64,000 nt of DNA from positions 1,319,501 to 1,383,500 of the forward strand of contig NW_026611594.1 of NCBI RefSeq assembly GCF_028502605.1, given 5' to 3'. Position numbers and translations under genes: made by a program. Below, piece after piece: positions 19,934 to 32,093 of the stretch. The stretch is from Trichoderma breve (Eukaryota > Ascomycota > Sordariomycetes > Hypocreales > Hypocreaceae). Within the stretch, counting starts at the first letter, position 1. Every line of letters starts with the position of its first letter. The notes under the pieces are model-generated. The model was not told the origin of the DNA, made no database searches, and saw nothing but the letters and a program-made list of their open reading frames with translations.

Positions 19934-21707
19934 CTAATAGTTCATTAACTCCTGCCAGGAGCCCAATGGTTGCGAAAACCTCAACACAACATGCCGCTCA
20001 TCACCAGCATAAACAGATATGCCCTGAACTCTCGCCGCAGCTGGTATATCATTTGAGCATCCAACGATAACAGCGCCTTCTTCTAAACTCATGAGTCTCT
20101 GTGCGGCCTTGGCCACCAAAGCGCTGTTCCATAGACCTTCCTGCATTGGATTCCAGGTCATTAGCTCTATAGCTCTTCTCCTGATGAAAGGGTCACGACA
20201 TCTGGTAATAATGGCGAATAGGATAGGTATAACGCCAGTATCCATGTGAAAACGGGGGCGCTTGTTGGATGTTGCCTCCGAGTCATAAATTTGCATTAAT
20301 GCCTCGGCAAAATCGAGCATCTCGTTGAATTGATTGGAGTATTCATCCCACACGCTTTCATCGTCATTTCCTCTGGAGTCAACAGTACACAAGTGAGTAG
20401 CTAGGTACCTTTTCTGCAGCTCGAGCAATGTGAGGGCCCTCCTGTTCGCAGCACTTGCAAGTAACTGGCTGTTTTTTCGTTGAAATGCATCAAATGCGCG
20501 GCACCATTCTCCAAAGCAGTTGACTAGGGCACATAGCGCTTCTTGGTCTGAGGGTCTGTCGAGTATCCACTGCAATGCAATATCATGGATTGCTTCTCTA
20601 GCTTCTGAAAGTTGTTGGAACGTAAATTCGGGCGGGCTTGACCTTTGACATTCAGGTACGGCGTAACTCATCTCCAGTAACCCATCTATCGAGTTCCCAA
20701 AAATCTATATATACCATATGTTAGAATTTCTTTTTAGTACATCAAAATGGTACGAATACTTGCCCATGATATTTGAAGTGTGAGGCGATTAAAGAAAGCC
20801 ACGATAAGGTGGAAGAGATGATTGCCGGCAGATATGGTCGGCCGTATTTCTCTCATCATTCTACAACCAGATGTGTAAAGTTTTATGGCGGATCTCATAT
20901 GCCCTCGGAGAATCTGGGTCAGTCAGTAATTAAAATGAGAAGATCTAGAAGGCAATATACCTCAACACATATAAATATAACACATGATACCAGGTGTATC
21001 AATGACAGGTCGTGCCGGACACCGGAGAGGCTATTGATGGCAAGATTGTAATGACGCAAAGCAAACGAAGCGTCACCGCCGGGACTGCGATCTATGTATC
21101 TCTCGTGGTATGTGGATAGAGCGACAAGTGCGTGCCAAATGCAGGGTTCTGAGTAAGCCAACTGCAGGACCCTTGTACTCCAAAACTCATCAGGGAAGAA
21201 CATTAAAAGCTGCTGTATTGTTTGTTCGGTGAAAAACTGTATGGAGCGAGCCACACGATGGACGTCATGATTCTGCACGTGTATCATCATCCATCTCAGT
21301 TGCGGGGCCGGTGATGGGTTGGACGATGATTTGGTAGTGACCCGGTAGCCGTCGCAGGAGTAGCCGGATGAGGTGCCTACTCAGGTGAGCATCCAGATAA
21401 AGTATACATAATACATGTAAGTGCTAACTCAAAGGATATGGCCTTACATCTAACGCAGGACGGGCGGGTCTCGTCGCACTTGAGCCTCCGAACTATAAGT
21501 AGAGTAAGTCATCGCCGTTGCTGTTATGCTACACTGGGAGCTGACTGACTTCTGCGAATCTCGGCGTTAGCATCTTCAGTGCGCCTACCTAGACCCGCAA
21601 TCGGCTGGACAGGGGCTGATGAATCGCTTACTTGCATGTTTGGCAGCCCGTCCGGACTTTGGGTGCTCTTGCTCTTCGGCGTTGGCCTGGCTTTACACGT
21701 GTCATTG
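19934..21707 (-). CDS. Zn2Cys6 transcription factor with fungal-specific domain, splice-phase anomaly
   Basis: Nuclear regulator of the C6 class with a PF11951-like C-terminal domain. It starts MTRVKPGQRRRARAPKVRTG, with CQTC ending exon 1. The next exon supplies RRLKCDETRPSCVRC and a third CTSSGYSCDGY, so all six cysteines exist. Downstream exons (IQFFTEQTIQQLLMFFPDEF; HALVALSTYHERYI; MRSAIKLYTSGCRMM; and 20671-19934) join in frame. The anomaly is the first junction: exon 1 ends in phase 2 at a good GTAAGC, but after the only AG (TATAG) the next exon starts TTCGG, which throws RRLKC out of frame. A two-base loss at the acceptor or a non-AG acceptor (TAT before AGTTCGG) would explain it. Divergent from the RTA1 gene. 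Confidence 0.75.
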
Positions 21708-22122
21708 CGGCTCTGACTAGAAATACTGGTGCATAGGTAGGAAGTCTGTCAAGATGCCCAAGACAAGATGGTGTAGATTCTTCCATCCCTCTCAACGGGT
21801 GCAACATTATGTCCGAGGACAAGGGGGCTAACCAGATGAAAGCTGCGTATATCACTAGTACTAGATGGGAAATGTCCTTACGGCTCGGCCAATCGGGAAT
21901 CCCATAACATTGACAGCCCCATTCATCTGATAACTAGAGCCTAATAGAGTGGCCCCAACGCCGTATGGGCAGTGTCAAGACGATTAATTAGATATATATA
22001 TATATATATACTGAGTTTGAAGTAATTTATAAACTGTACGGAAGGGGGTTGGAAGATAAAAGTCTATTTACATCCGAATTCCTCTCAGTTGTTGGCCTCT
22101 TTTCTTCAGCACCAAACACAAG
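21708..22122. promoter_or_regulatory. divergent promoter, Zn2Cys6 regulator / RTA1, with TA microsatellite
   Basis: 415 bp between outward-facing starts. A pure TA run occupies 21992-22010. The pairing of a regulator and a membrane protein on one promoter suggests joint control; this is inference. Confidence 0.6.
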
Positions 22123-23094
22123 ATGGCGCAACAAGGGGATGTCGAGTCCACGGACATGTGGCAATTCTCTCCTTCACTCGGCGCCTCCATTACCTTTCTC
22201 GTCCTTTTTTTTCTAACAACTGCCGTTCATCTTGGGCAGGCAATTTACTACAAACAGAAATACTGTTGGGTCATTATCATGTCAGGCATATGGCAGGTCT
22301 TGACGTACATCTTCCGCACGATTAGCATCCAGCAACCCGACTCTTTCAACTACTATGCTGCCTGGTTTGTCCTCATTCTCGTTGCGCCACTTTGGACAAA
22401 CGCCTTCGTCTACATGGTGTTCGGTCGCATGGTCTGGAACTATACAGACGATCGTCGCGTGTGGCGGGTAAAGGCGCAGCATTTCGGTTTCGTGTTTGTT
22501 CTCTTGGACATTGTATCATTCATCATCCAAGTGTACGGTGCTGCCAGAGCCACAACGAAAGACGCACCGACAGATAAGGTGCTTGAGGGATTGCACATAT
22601 ACATGGCTGGTGTTGGGATACAACAACTATTCATTCTCATCTTCTGCTTGTTTGCGTTACGGCTTCTACTCCGAGTACGCAAAGAAAGTAACGAGAAGGC
22701 CAAGTTAACAAAGTTAAGCCCCGCTATGCTGCTCCTCTATACTCAATTTGTTGTATTGGCTTTAATTTCAGTAAGGATCTATATCTATGGGCAAGACATG
22801 TGTGAGATTCTATTTCCTAACTATTTTTGTCAGCTTCGAATTATCTTCCGCATTTGCGAATACGCCCAAGGACTCGACAGTACTATACCACTACACGAAG
22901 CCTACCAATATGCTTTGGATTCGCTTCCCATGCTTCTTGCACTTGTTGCCTTCAATGTTGTACATCCGGGACGAATCATGAGCGACAGTAAACCTGACCT
23001 ACCGTCATTTCGGATGCAAGAAAATCGCATGCAAATTGGAAGCGCAGACGCCGCACAACCAATCGTTTTGAATAGCTTCAGAAAAGACACATAA
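22123..23094 (+). CDS. RTA1-like seven-helix membrane protein
   Basis: RTA1-family protein; members act in lipid translocation and resistance to toxic amphiphiles. Seven hydrophobic segments are visible, starting ASITFLVLFFLTTAVHLGQA. Family marks are LWTNAFVYMVFGR, the loop GLHIYMAGVGIQQLFILIF, and the C-terminal HEAYQYALDSLPMLLALVAFNVVHPG. Inside the frame, 22771-22833 has GTAAGG, a CTAAC branch site and CAG: it is a 63-nt intron, free of stops, and its removal gives ALIS-LRIIFRICEYAQG, the conserved helix-6 region. The mature protein is 302 residues. A paralogue lies at 32094-33256. Confidence 0.88.
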   Translation: MAQQGDVESTDMWQFSPSLGASITFLVLFFLTTAVHLGQAIYYKQKYCWVIIMSGIWQVLTYIFRTISIQQPDSFNYYAAWFVLILVAPLWTNAFVYMVFGRMVWNYTDDRRVWRVKAQHFGFVFVLLDIVSFIIQVYGAARATTKDAPTDKVLEGLHIYMAGVGIQQLFILIFCLFALRLLLRVRKESNEKAKLTKLSPAMLLLYTQFVVLALISVRIYIYGQDMCEILFPNYFCQLRIIFRICEYAQGLDSTIPLHEAYQYALDSLPMLLALVAFNVVHPGRIMSDSKPDLPSFRMQENRMQIGSADAAQPIVLNSFRKDT

Positions 23095-23583
23095 TATTTA
23101 CTAGCAAAAGAGAAGTGGTTGTACAGTTGGTTGACTCTCTGCCATGGAATTGTTTTAGAGTAGCTTAGTGTTTTAGGGTTTAATTTTGTCGCCCAAGCGG
23201 AGAGAGCATATAGACTTCCACCAAGATAGGCACAGATTGAGACGGTATTTGCCTAGTTACTAGATTTAATATATAATAATAAGATGCTCATCGAGACTGG
23301 CTACGTTGATGAAGACTAATACCTTTAAATCTTCTCAAAGGCGACTAGGTTCTATGCTGGAACAGTTCAACGCTAGAGGTATCGGAAAGCTCAGTTTGTA
23401 TGTCACAGCGCTTATTTGCATATTTGCTAAACTTTCAGGGTAATAAACTTCCAAAGTAGGTGATCGTTCATAAGAGGTAGATGGATTAACGTTTGTTACT
23501 ATCTAGCCATGGCAATTCCCTACCTCTAGTAGTATTACCCTATAGTTTCCCCGATCAGATTGGATGCTTAATATTTCTTCCCA
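23095..23583. other. convergent intergenic region
   Basis: 489 bp between gene ends; AT-leaning; no gene or repeat seen. Confidence 0.55.
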
Positions 23584-25185
23584 TCATAGTCCTGACACCT
23601 TGATCAAAACTGACTTCGTCTCCATAAATGTCTCAATACTATGGATATAACTCTCCCTTTGCACTCCACTCCCCTTTTGCCCACCAAATGGCATGTCGTC
23701 GCCCTTCGTCGGACTTGTGCAGTTAACACCTACTGTTCCTGCTTCCAGCCTCGAGGCAACTCTCATCGCTCGATCCAGATCCTTCGTATACACCGATGCG
23801 TACAGGCCATGCTCGGTATTGTTCGCGTTTGTCACTGCTTCCGCTTCTGTGTCAAATGTGTTTATGATCACCACCGGCCCAAAGATCTCCTCCTTCATGA
23901 TCTGGGCATCCTCTGGGACATCTCTGAATATCGTAGGGTTGATGTATAAGCCCGAAGCGGACTGCTCGTCGGTTATCAACTTGCCCGTCTTCTTGCCCAG
24001 CTCGATATACCGCAGTACTGTGGCGTGCTGAATCTTATCCGCCTGTGGCCCATGGTTGACTTGGGGGTCGGTCGGATCACCCAGTCGAGCGGACGTGAAG
24101 GCAGCCTTAAACTTCTCGACAAACGATTCAGCGATAGAGCGCTGCACATAGATGCGCGAATTTGCCATGCAGGTCTGTCCGCTAATGAGCTGGATGCTGA
24201 ACTGAGTCTCTCGTACCGCGGCATCAATATCGGCGTCGTCAAAAATGATGGCGGGTGACTTGCCCCCGAGTTCAAAGATCAAGTTCTTCATGTTGGAATC
24301 GGCGGCCATCTTGGCGATTAGTTTTCCCGTGCGGTTGGATCCGGTGAATGTCAAGGCCCGGATGTCCATATGCGAAGCGAGCGCCGCGCCGGAGACGGGG
24401 CCGTGGCCAGAGAGAACGTTGAGGACGCCAGGGGGGAAGCCGGCTTTTTGGGCGAGCATAGCGACGTACAGAGACTGTGGAAATTTAGAATGGGAAGCAG
24501 ATGTGAAGGGTATCAGAGAGAACTAACCGTCAACGGCGCTTTCTCACTACTCTTGAGAACGACAGCATTGCCGGCGGCTAATGCTGGTGCCAGCTTTTTA
24601 CAAAAGAAGACGAGAGGTGCATTCCAAGGAATAATCGCCGCAACGACACCTACCGGCTGCTTCAAAGTAATGTTTACAAACCCCGGAGTATTCAAGCTTG
24701 AACCTCCTTGAGGATATGCTGCCTCAGAGAAATAGCGGAAGTACTTGGCACCCACGGTCGCATCGAAGTACGTTGATACAGGTCTACCCATGGACTCAGC
24801 CTCCAGATGCGCTAGATCTGCATTAGCCTCCACGATGAGGTCGGCGAGCCGCACGAGATATCTGCCTCTTTCGTACGGTGAAAGACTGGCCCACGCTGGG
24901 AAGGCAGCTTTGGCAGCCGCTACAGCGTCGTCTACATCTTCCTTGGTCGCTTCATATACTATTTCATTATCTTGTCAAAACCCACGTCGACAGAGCATAA
25001 GCATCGATAGGAGAACCTTACCTTTTGCTAGTAATGAATCAGACTTTGCAGAAAGAAGATCAAATGTCTCATTGTTAGAGGACGGTCGGAACTGCGGGAT
25101 GTGAGTTAGGCAAGAAAGACATTGCGCAGTCACTTCATACCTTGCCGTTTATGAACAGCCGCGTTTCAATAGAAGTGGAAACCAT
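23584..25185 (-). CDS. aldehyde dehydrogenase (NAD(P)+), class 1/2 type
   Basis: Oxidises an aldehyde to the acid; substrate unknown. Starts at 25185 (MVSTSIETRLFINGK). The first two introns give in-frame joins (NGK-FRPSSNN, LLAK-DNEIVYEATKED), and a further intron lies near 24480-24527. NAD fold is GVVAAIIPWNAPL and FTGSNRTGKLI; the base glutamate is in FELGGKSP, the nucleophile is the cysteine in ISGQTCMANSR, and the C-terminal motif is EEIFGPVV. About 475 residues, normal. The residue before GQ is serine where asparagine is usual. It reads the same way as the downstream permease gene, which begins at 27703, and may share its pathway. Confidence 0.9.
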
Positions 25186-26049
25186 TGTCTCTTACAAGCT
25201 CTATCAAGCAGAAGCTGAAATAGTATATAATGTAAGGATCCTCCGTCGTCTCTGCTGCTGTGTTGCAACCTCCAAATCAGCCAAGGAAAGGTGCGATTGA
25301 AATGCTCGTCTCGACAGGACCGCTATCCGAAAGGCCGCAGGTTACACATGGTGAATGATTCAGCTTGACTGGCCTAACCTGAATTCGGGAACCTCTCGCG
25401 GTTTGATTCGGACCGCGAGGCATTTGTAATCGCAGTCTGTTGCATGGTACTCGTATGTACGACCAACATACAGTGCTACATATCCCATGCAATGTTTCAT
25501 CGTGTGCCAAGGGATGCAATCAAGAAGGAATTTCCTCTCCACCACAAGCTCAGAAATAACCTATTAAAGCTTGGAACTTTTAATATGTGGGCTGGCGGAG
25601 AAGTCGCAGGGTTCAAAGTCGGTAGCGCTTATGCATCCCGAGACGAACGAAGCCGAGTAGCTTCGAATGGCTTCAGGGGTATGCTCTACAACGCTAGGGA
25701 CCAACCGCATAAGTGGAGATGTCAATTGGATGCCGCAATCTCTTTTGCCCTTCAACGGAAAGGTTCGATGTTCTCGGCGCCATTAGGCACCACCATTAGA
25801 GATAAGTGGCAAAGATGCAGTATGTACGGAGTAAGTACCGTATGAATACTAAGTACCTTTACCATGAGAATATTACAGTATACGTATCTTGCATGGATGA
25901 TTTAAAATGGAGTGTATATATTACACCGGTTTAGCGAGAGAAGAAGGCGAGGTTTCTATTAGATTCTTCAGAATTAGAGTCATTAATTACCGTGGTACTT
26001 TGCGTCAAAGTCGTATCCTCCCCTTCCATGTCTACATGCATGCAATGAT
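25186..26049. other. intergenic region between dehydrogenase and permease
   Basis: 864 bp holding the dehydrogenase promoter and permease 3' end. A 133-codon frame on the plus strand (25444-25845) resembles no family and is treated as chance. Confidence 0.5.
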
Positions 26050-27703
26050 CTATAACATGTATCTAAAGTTCTCCTGGTCCTCCACGTTCTCGCCCCCATC
26101 CCGATGCTTCCGGTCAAACTGTCTATTATGCCAAGCCAAGGCCCCTGTCACCAAAAGTATGCTTACAGTTGCGAGTGTTGCGAAGCCGACACCCGTAGCA
26201 AACCCAGTAGGGTATGTCGGCGCCTGCTTAGTGATGAACACATTGCTCGCCACGAAGTTCGCACAGTTACCCATCCCCAGCTGAACGGCACTCGCGACAG
26301 CCTGCTGCGGGCGACCGCGTAGGTTACTGTTGAGCCAGCCGATAAGGATGGGGAACTGCATAAATGAACCAAAAGCGATGATGTACAGAGCAAAGTAACG
26401 CACTGCCGGTGGCTGGACCTGGGTGTACTGTATACACCAACCGATGAGAGAGAAGATGGCGCCGGTGAGCACAAACGGCCAGCGGAGGGAGAGTTTCCCA
26501 GAAGCATAGGAAGTAGACAGAGTGACGACAATGCCTACCATCCAGATGGGAATGCTCATCACTTGGGCTCGTGAGGCGCTCCAACCGAGCTGGGCAAGGA
26601 TGGTTGGGGTGAAGGATGAGATGGATGCCGCGCCCATGTCGGCACAGAAGTAGATAAGGGTGAACGACCAGATCTTCCAGTCAGTAAGAAGCTTCAACCA
26701 GTTAATTCCCTTGAAGTCAACCCTCTCTCTCCCGCGATCGTGGCGGAGGCGGGCGAGAAGCATGGCTCGCTCATCGTCGCTGAGGAAGGTTGCCTCTTGC
26801 GGGAAGGCTGGGATGATGAACCATGCTGCGAGTCCGAAGGCAAAGGTGAAGAGGCCCTCGAGGATGAAAATCCATCGCCAGGCCTCATATCCATGCATTC
26901 CATTCATGTGCTCGATGGCGTATGCGAGGAGCTGTGCTTCGTTAGCGATGTTACTCTGACATGGGGGATATAAGACTTACGCCGCTGAAAGCGCTACCGA
27001 GCAGAGCAAAGCAGATGAAATATGAGAAGCGGATATAAAACTCACTGCGCTTATAGTATTGCCCAATAAGAAGAGCGGCCCCTGGGGGCATCAGTTACGG
27101 AACCCTCAAAAGAATAGTAGGTTGATACATACCGGGCGGCAGACCAGCCTCCATGATGCCCATGATGAATCTACAAGCAAGAAGCCCACCATAGCTCCTC
27201 GTGAGTCCCTGGCACATCGAAACAATACCTAAATCTGGTTAGAAAATACGTCTCAAATCACACATTATCCAAGACATGCCAAGAATCAGCATCGCTCCCG
27301 CAAGCCAGTGGTTGGGCTTGATTTTATTCAAACTCATAAACAAGTTACTCGGGATCTCTACGATCACGAAAGGAAGGTAGAAAATCCACAGGCAGGTGTT
27401 AAACCCATTCGACGGCATATGAAGCGACGTCTCCAGCTTGAAAAGCCGCGCATTGGCAATGTTCGACCGGTCCAAAAAGGACACGAGATATAGGCATCCC
27501 AAGATGGGGATCAGGCGGATGTCGCATTTGATTAACAGTCGCCGGGCGGCCTTGGGGTCTTCATAAAACTCGCCATCATCGTCAGAGTCCTTGGGCGTGG
27601 AACTACGATCGGCAGCGGCCACCTCCTCGTTGGCAATGCTGGTGTGGCTCGACTTCTCAGTGCTTGCCGGCACATTGATGACGGTGTCGTCCTCAGCCGC
27701 CAT
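26050..27703 (-). CDS. MFS permease, DAL5/allantoate (anion:cation symporter) family
   Basis: Uptake permease for an organic anion such as a carboxylate or vitamin. Residues 1-50 are acidic and cytosolic; RLIPILGCLYLVSFLDRSNIANAR is the family's helix-1 signature. Then come LWIFYLPFVIVEIPSNL, AWRWIFILEGLFTFAFGLAAW (the conserved helix-6 RW motif) and further helices to LLVTGALAWHNRQFDR. Three introns lie between 27240 and 26950. ATG 27703 is preferred; an in-frame ATG at 27760 would add 19 residues with no obvious role. Roughly 490 residues, complete. It is divergent from the rhodopsin-domain gene and in tandem with the aldehyde dehydrogenase. Confidence 0.88.
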
Positions 27704-28204
27704 GATGGTTGGATACGGAAAGCTTGGATGGGTGATGGATGAAAGAGAAATCCTCAGCACATCTAGGTAGAGATAAATAAAAGTCCTCGGAACTTACCCG
27801 CTTGTTGCACACTCGGCGGGGCCTGTGGTCAACCAACAGAGACATTCCCTCTAAGCTGGGTTCGCGCACTTTGCCGGCATGTGTTTCTTCGACTAACACT
27901 CAATTTCGACATCGGCGCAGTAGCGCAAAACAAACCCCTGCACCGGATTCTGAGCCGGACTCGGTGTGTTGCTCCACGTCTGCACTTACGCTATGGCCAT
28001 GTCCGAATACTACAATCCCATGTTCACAGTCAGCAAGGCGCCCATGCCATCCCTATCTATGTAGGATTCTTCTTCCACATACTGTAACAAGTTTGAAGTA
28101 TAGGTAGGCGTAGTAGCTAGTTTCAACCGTAGGGAGAGAGGAAGATTATGACTGTTCTTTCCTCCTCTTTCAACTTGGTGATCCATTGAGAGGCCGTCGT
28201 CAAG
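27704..28204. promoter_or_regulatory. divergent promoter, permease / rhodopsin-domain protein
   Basis: 501 bp between outward starts. No clear motif beyond CGGCG and GCCGG patches near 27815-27875. Confidence 0.45.
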
Positions 28205-29555
28205 ATGCCAGAATCCAGGGTCGCCCTCTTTCTCGGCGTTGACATTTCAATCACGGTTCTAGCCTTATCGGTCGTCGTATTGAGAGTCTGGCATCGATGG
28301 TCGCAGAGCCGGCTCGCGATTTCAGATTACCTGGTCAGCACGGCCATGGTGAGTTGAGTGTCTTGTAGGAGGGGCAAAATTCCGTTTGACTGACCATACT
28401 TCAGCTAGCTGCTGTCATACATCTGATTCTTGATATTACCAGTGCGCAAAAGCCATTCTTTATGTTTCTGTATCGGTCCAAAATCTAAACTTCTTCCAGT
28501 CACGGCCGCATTTGGCTATGGCCGCCACCAAAGGGATCTCCCGCCAGATCTCCAAGGGTCCTACAAGACCAACCTCGTAGGTCACATCAAATTCTATAAC
28601 ACTATTTTCGCATTATTTAACAGCAGCAGATGTTCTGGCTCATCCAAATCTTCACCAAGCTTCCGCTTTTGTTCAGTAAACTCTCCCTGACGTTTGTTTA
28701 TCGCGACCTCATGACCCTCGTCGATCACCCCCTCGTCAAATTCTCCCGTGCTGTTAACTACACCCTCATGGTGGTTCTCGCGGGCTTCTTCACAGCTGCT
28801 ACACTCGTGAGCATGTTTGCCTGCGACCCGGTATATAAGAGTTGGCTACCTAAAGTCCCAGGGCATTGCATTGATACAACGGTCATGTTCAACTATGTCA
28901 CCGGCTCCGTCAACGTATCTACTAGTATATGCCTGATTTGCATTCCGTTACCGGTACTATATCTGGCCAAGAACAAGCGCATTGAAGTGAAGCAACTGAC
29001 TGCTCTGATCCTCTTTGGTTTGATGTACATACAAATTTACCCCTGGATTTACAGACTATTATTGACTTTTCCTAGCGATACTATAATATCTATAGTCCGC
29101 CTCTACATGATTACCGATCTGTACAACGTCAAAACAGATTTCACTTGTACGCCTTTCCATCCGATCCGTCAAATATCTCCTGACATATCTAATTTTCTGC
29201 TCACTCAGGGCTAATCATCCCTACACATATCATGATTGTCGTCGAAATGAACATTACCATCATTGCTGCCTCCTTGGTCGTCATGCGACCCTGCTTTCAA
29301 GCCATTTTTGACCTCGCATTCCCCACGTCTCTCTACGCTAGCCACAATGCATCCAGCCGTGGAGACTCCAACTACCACAGCAGGAGGTCGGATGGGTACA
29401 TCATGAGCCTAGATGAGAACGATGGTGCTGTCCAGCGCGAAGAGTCCACTGGTCGGCGTGGAACGGGGGAGAGAATATTGAAGACAGTAGATATTGAATT
29501 GGCGAGTAAGGACGCGAGTACGGAGGACATACTTAAAGGTAGGATATTTTTTTGA
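28205..29555 (+). CDS. fungal rhodopsin-domain integral membrane protein
   Basis: Seven-helix protein of the fungal rhodopsin-domain (PF20684, PTH11-related) type; function in the family is mostly unknown, some act as surface sensors. It starts MPESRVALFLGVDISITVLA. Five introns join in frame: after DYLVSTAM, before ITAAFGYGRHQRDLP, before MFWLIQIFTKLPLLFSKLS, after ALILFGL, and DFT-W before LIIPTHIMIVVEMN. Conserved points are GYGRH, the FSKLSLTFVYRD stretch and CIDTTVMFNYVTGSVNVSTS. The tail (from ASSRGDSNYHSRRSDGY) is polar and cytosolic. About 360 residues. No CFEM domain is visible at the N-terminus. Confidence 0.8.
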
Positions 29556-32093
29556 GTTTGGAAAAATATCAGCTGTATCGTTTACAGGCCGTTTTACTTA
29601 CTCTGTGTACCAGAAAACCGATTACGAAATCCAACTGACCGACCAGAATGGCATAACAAATAAGTTAAGTATTGATATGGAGTTTGCGCCGTGGAGGCGG
29701 ACCAGTCAATACATAGAATCCGCCCATAGGCGATGCAGCATGCAGAGAGAGGGACCTACGGAGTACATTAAGCAAAATCTTATGCGGTCGGTTACGGTGA
29801 CATTACCAATTCACCAAGCATAGTACTGAATGGAACATCAAGAAGGAAGATGAACCAAGGTACGAGGAATCTGGACAGTGCTACCACGGCAAGCTGCATG
29901 GACGCCGTGTATTTGGTGTCCAATTTTTTACAGGAGATCGTCAAACCCCTGAATTTCACAAGTCTATTGCACTATTAGCAACATAATATGATTATATTTG
30001 CTTGGGTGTTTGCTGTGGAGATGAGCTGTGATCAACCTTAGGAAAACGCCACCTAGTTCACAAGAGGGCGTAGAGTTTGACTTGCGTGCATATATAGAGA
30101 AGCAATTTGAGATTTAAGGATATTTACATACACACCATTTCTATTGCTTACTTTATACATTGCGAGTTTGCATTTTCTTCAATTCGTTGATTGCAGAATC
30201 GCAATTGCCCTCTCCAAACTTTCCACAGCCTGGGCCGCTATGAAGACATCATTCTCTCAGAAGGCTGTTGCTTTAAACTATATGTGATAACAAAGCAGAT
30301 CTACACGTCGAGACCCAGACGGGGCCACAATTTAAGCAGATCGCCTACTGTAGATGATATCCAAGGCGGACATGGCATGGGTACGCCCTGCCCGGGAGGA
30401 GTCATATCACTTTTGAGAGAGGTTCATGAATCACCAATACTACATAATGTATGCAGTCAGTTTTAACGCTGTACAGGCTCCAATATTCCCACTGCTACCA
30501 TAAGCATACTGCTACTGGAGTATCTGTTTGCTACGCTTTGTATGCTGCGTGAGAGACAGTACAGGCATCCGCTTGTGAAGTGTCGTATACAAAACCCGAC
30601 CCTCTAGGTTCCTGGTCGTCATTTGTGATTGAGCATTTACCATTGGCGTTACACAACTCTGGTACGTACTACGCGTCCTTCAAAGCCAGCGCTGTCTGTG
30701 GTCTCGATGAGAACTGGAGCAAACAGCAATTTAAAAATAAAAAAATGTCAAAATATTATCCCAGTCTTCTTCCTCGCCGACTGTGTCTTTTTATTACTTT
30801 GCACTATTCGCTGTTCCCAAACTTGTCCCGCTAAAAGTAATCCTACCATGCCATATTCTCGTGTCAAATATTCTCGGGCTAGAGTCTAAAAGCTCTACCC
30901 TGATAGTGATCGATCATGTTTTTTCGGTCGATGCAATGGCGAAGCATGTTCATGCAATGCACCTGGTGGAACGCGTCCAGAAAACCGAGGTGGGTGGCAG
31001 AGGTGGATGCTGCTGCTTCTTGGGAATACAGAGAGCAGGGGGCCTAGAAAAGGTACCGGGGCCTAGGAAACGGTACCGCGGACCAAATGCCATACCGATA
31101 GGAGTCAATTGACATGGCTTCCTAGAGGCTCAATAACATCTAAGGTTGCAAGTAAAGCTGGCCAAGTCTATCCCAAAGTACATAGGTATGATATTGGTAG
31201 CTTTACTACGTATTCAATGTAGAGTGGTTGGTTGAATGATGAAAAAGTGAAACCGACTCGTAATTCATGGGTAAAATTAATTCCGCTGTTGTCGTAATAC
31301 TTGCCGACGCGCAGATTTTAGACAGATGCGGCATCACCGCGGCGGACGGAAACCTCGATCCTACCCTAAATTATGGGGCTTCAATGGTACTTTTGTTACG
31401 AGATCATCATGACCAACACAGATCAAGCTGGCTCGCTACGGTAGGGTCATGACCCCCTTGGCTAACCTCGGGTATCGCTTGTACAAGGGTTAGATGGTAT
31501 GGAATTTGAGCTGTGCTAGAATTGTAGGGTAGATTTTGAGTGTTCAATCTGATTCAGCTCATATCACGGTGAGGCTTGTAGCTTCGTACTCTACTCGTAG
31601 TTCTTAATAAGTGACTAGAATTGGAAAGATCCATCTTATAAACTTATATTCAACTGCTCCTGAAGTGGCCCAAATATGATCTGCTCATATAATTAGCCTC
31701 GTAATCCGTGGTAGATGCGAGTATGCAATTCATCAATCATAGCGCTCACCTGCTCTTTGGTCGCAATTTAGGTCTGCACATGTGTAGCGGACGATTCTGT
31801 ACGTCTACAAGTTCTTAGGTGTCTACAATCCAATGGTATGTTCTTGATATATGTACTCATCACGACTCCGCACTTTCACTTGAACTATACTTATTTCTAA
31901 CAACAGCTTTGTGAACATGTTTCTAAGCCAACTCAAGCAATTTGCAACATTAAAGAATATGCCGTAAAAACTAAATCTCGTGATGGATGCAAGAACAATA
32001 TCATGATGAACTTAATAAATTATGACCAGAGTTAGTCTAATTCCTTTCTGGTATCCATGCATCTCCACTACTTTCACCTTTGGCTCAACCACA
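29556..32093. other. 2.5 kb gene-poor region
   Basis: Many short frames, none resembling a family, and frequent stops on both strands. No repeat or RNA gene recognised. Composition is near that of other intergenic parts, so it is not RIP-type sequence. Confidence 0.5.

Noticed and set aside
25444..25845. 133-codon frame between dehydrogenase and permease
   Set aside because: No family resemblance; intergenic position and no supporting signals.
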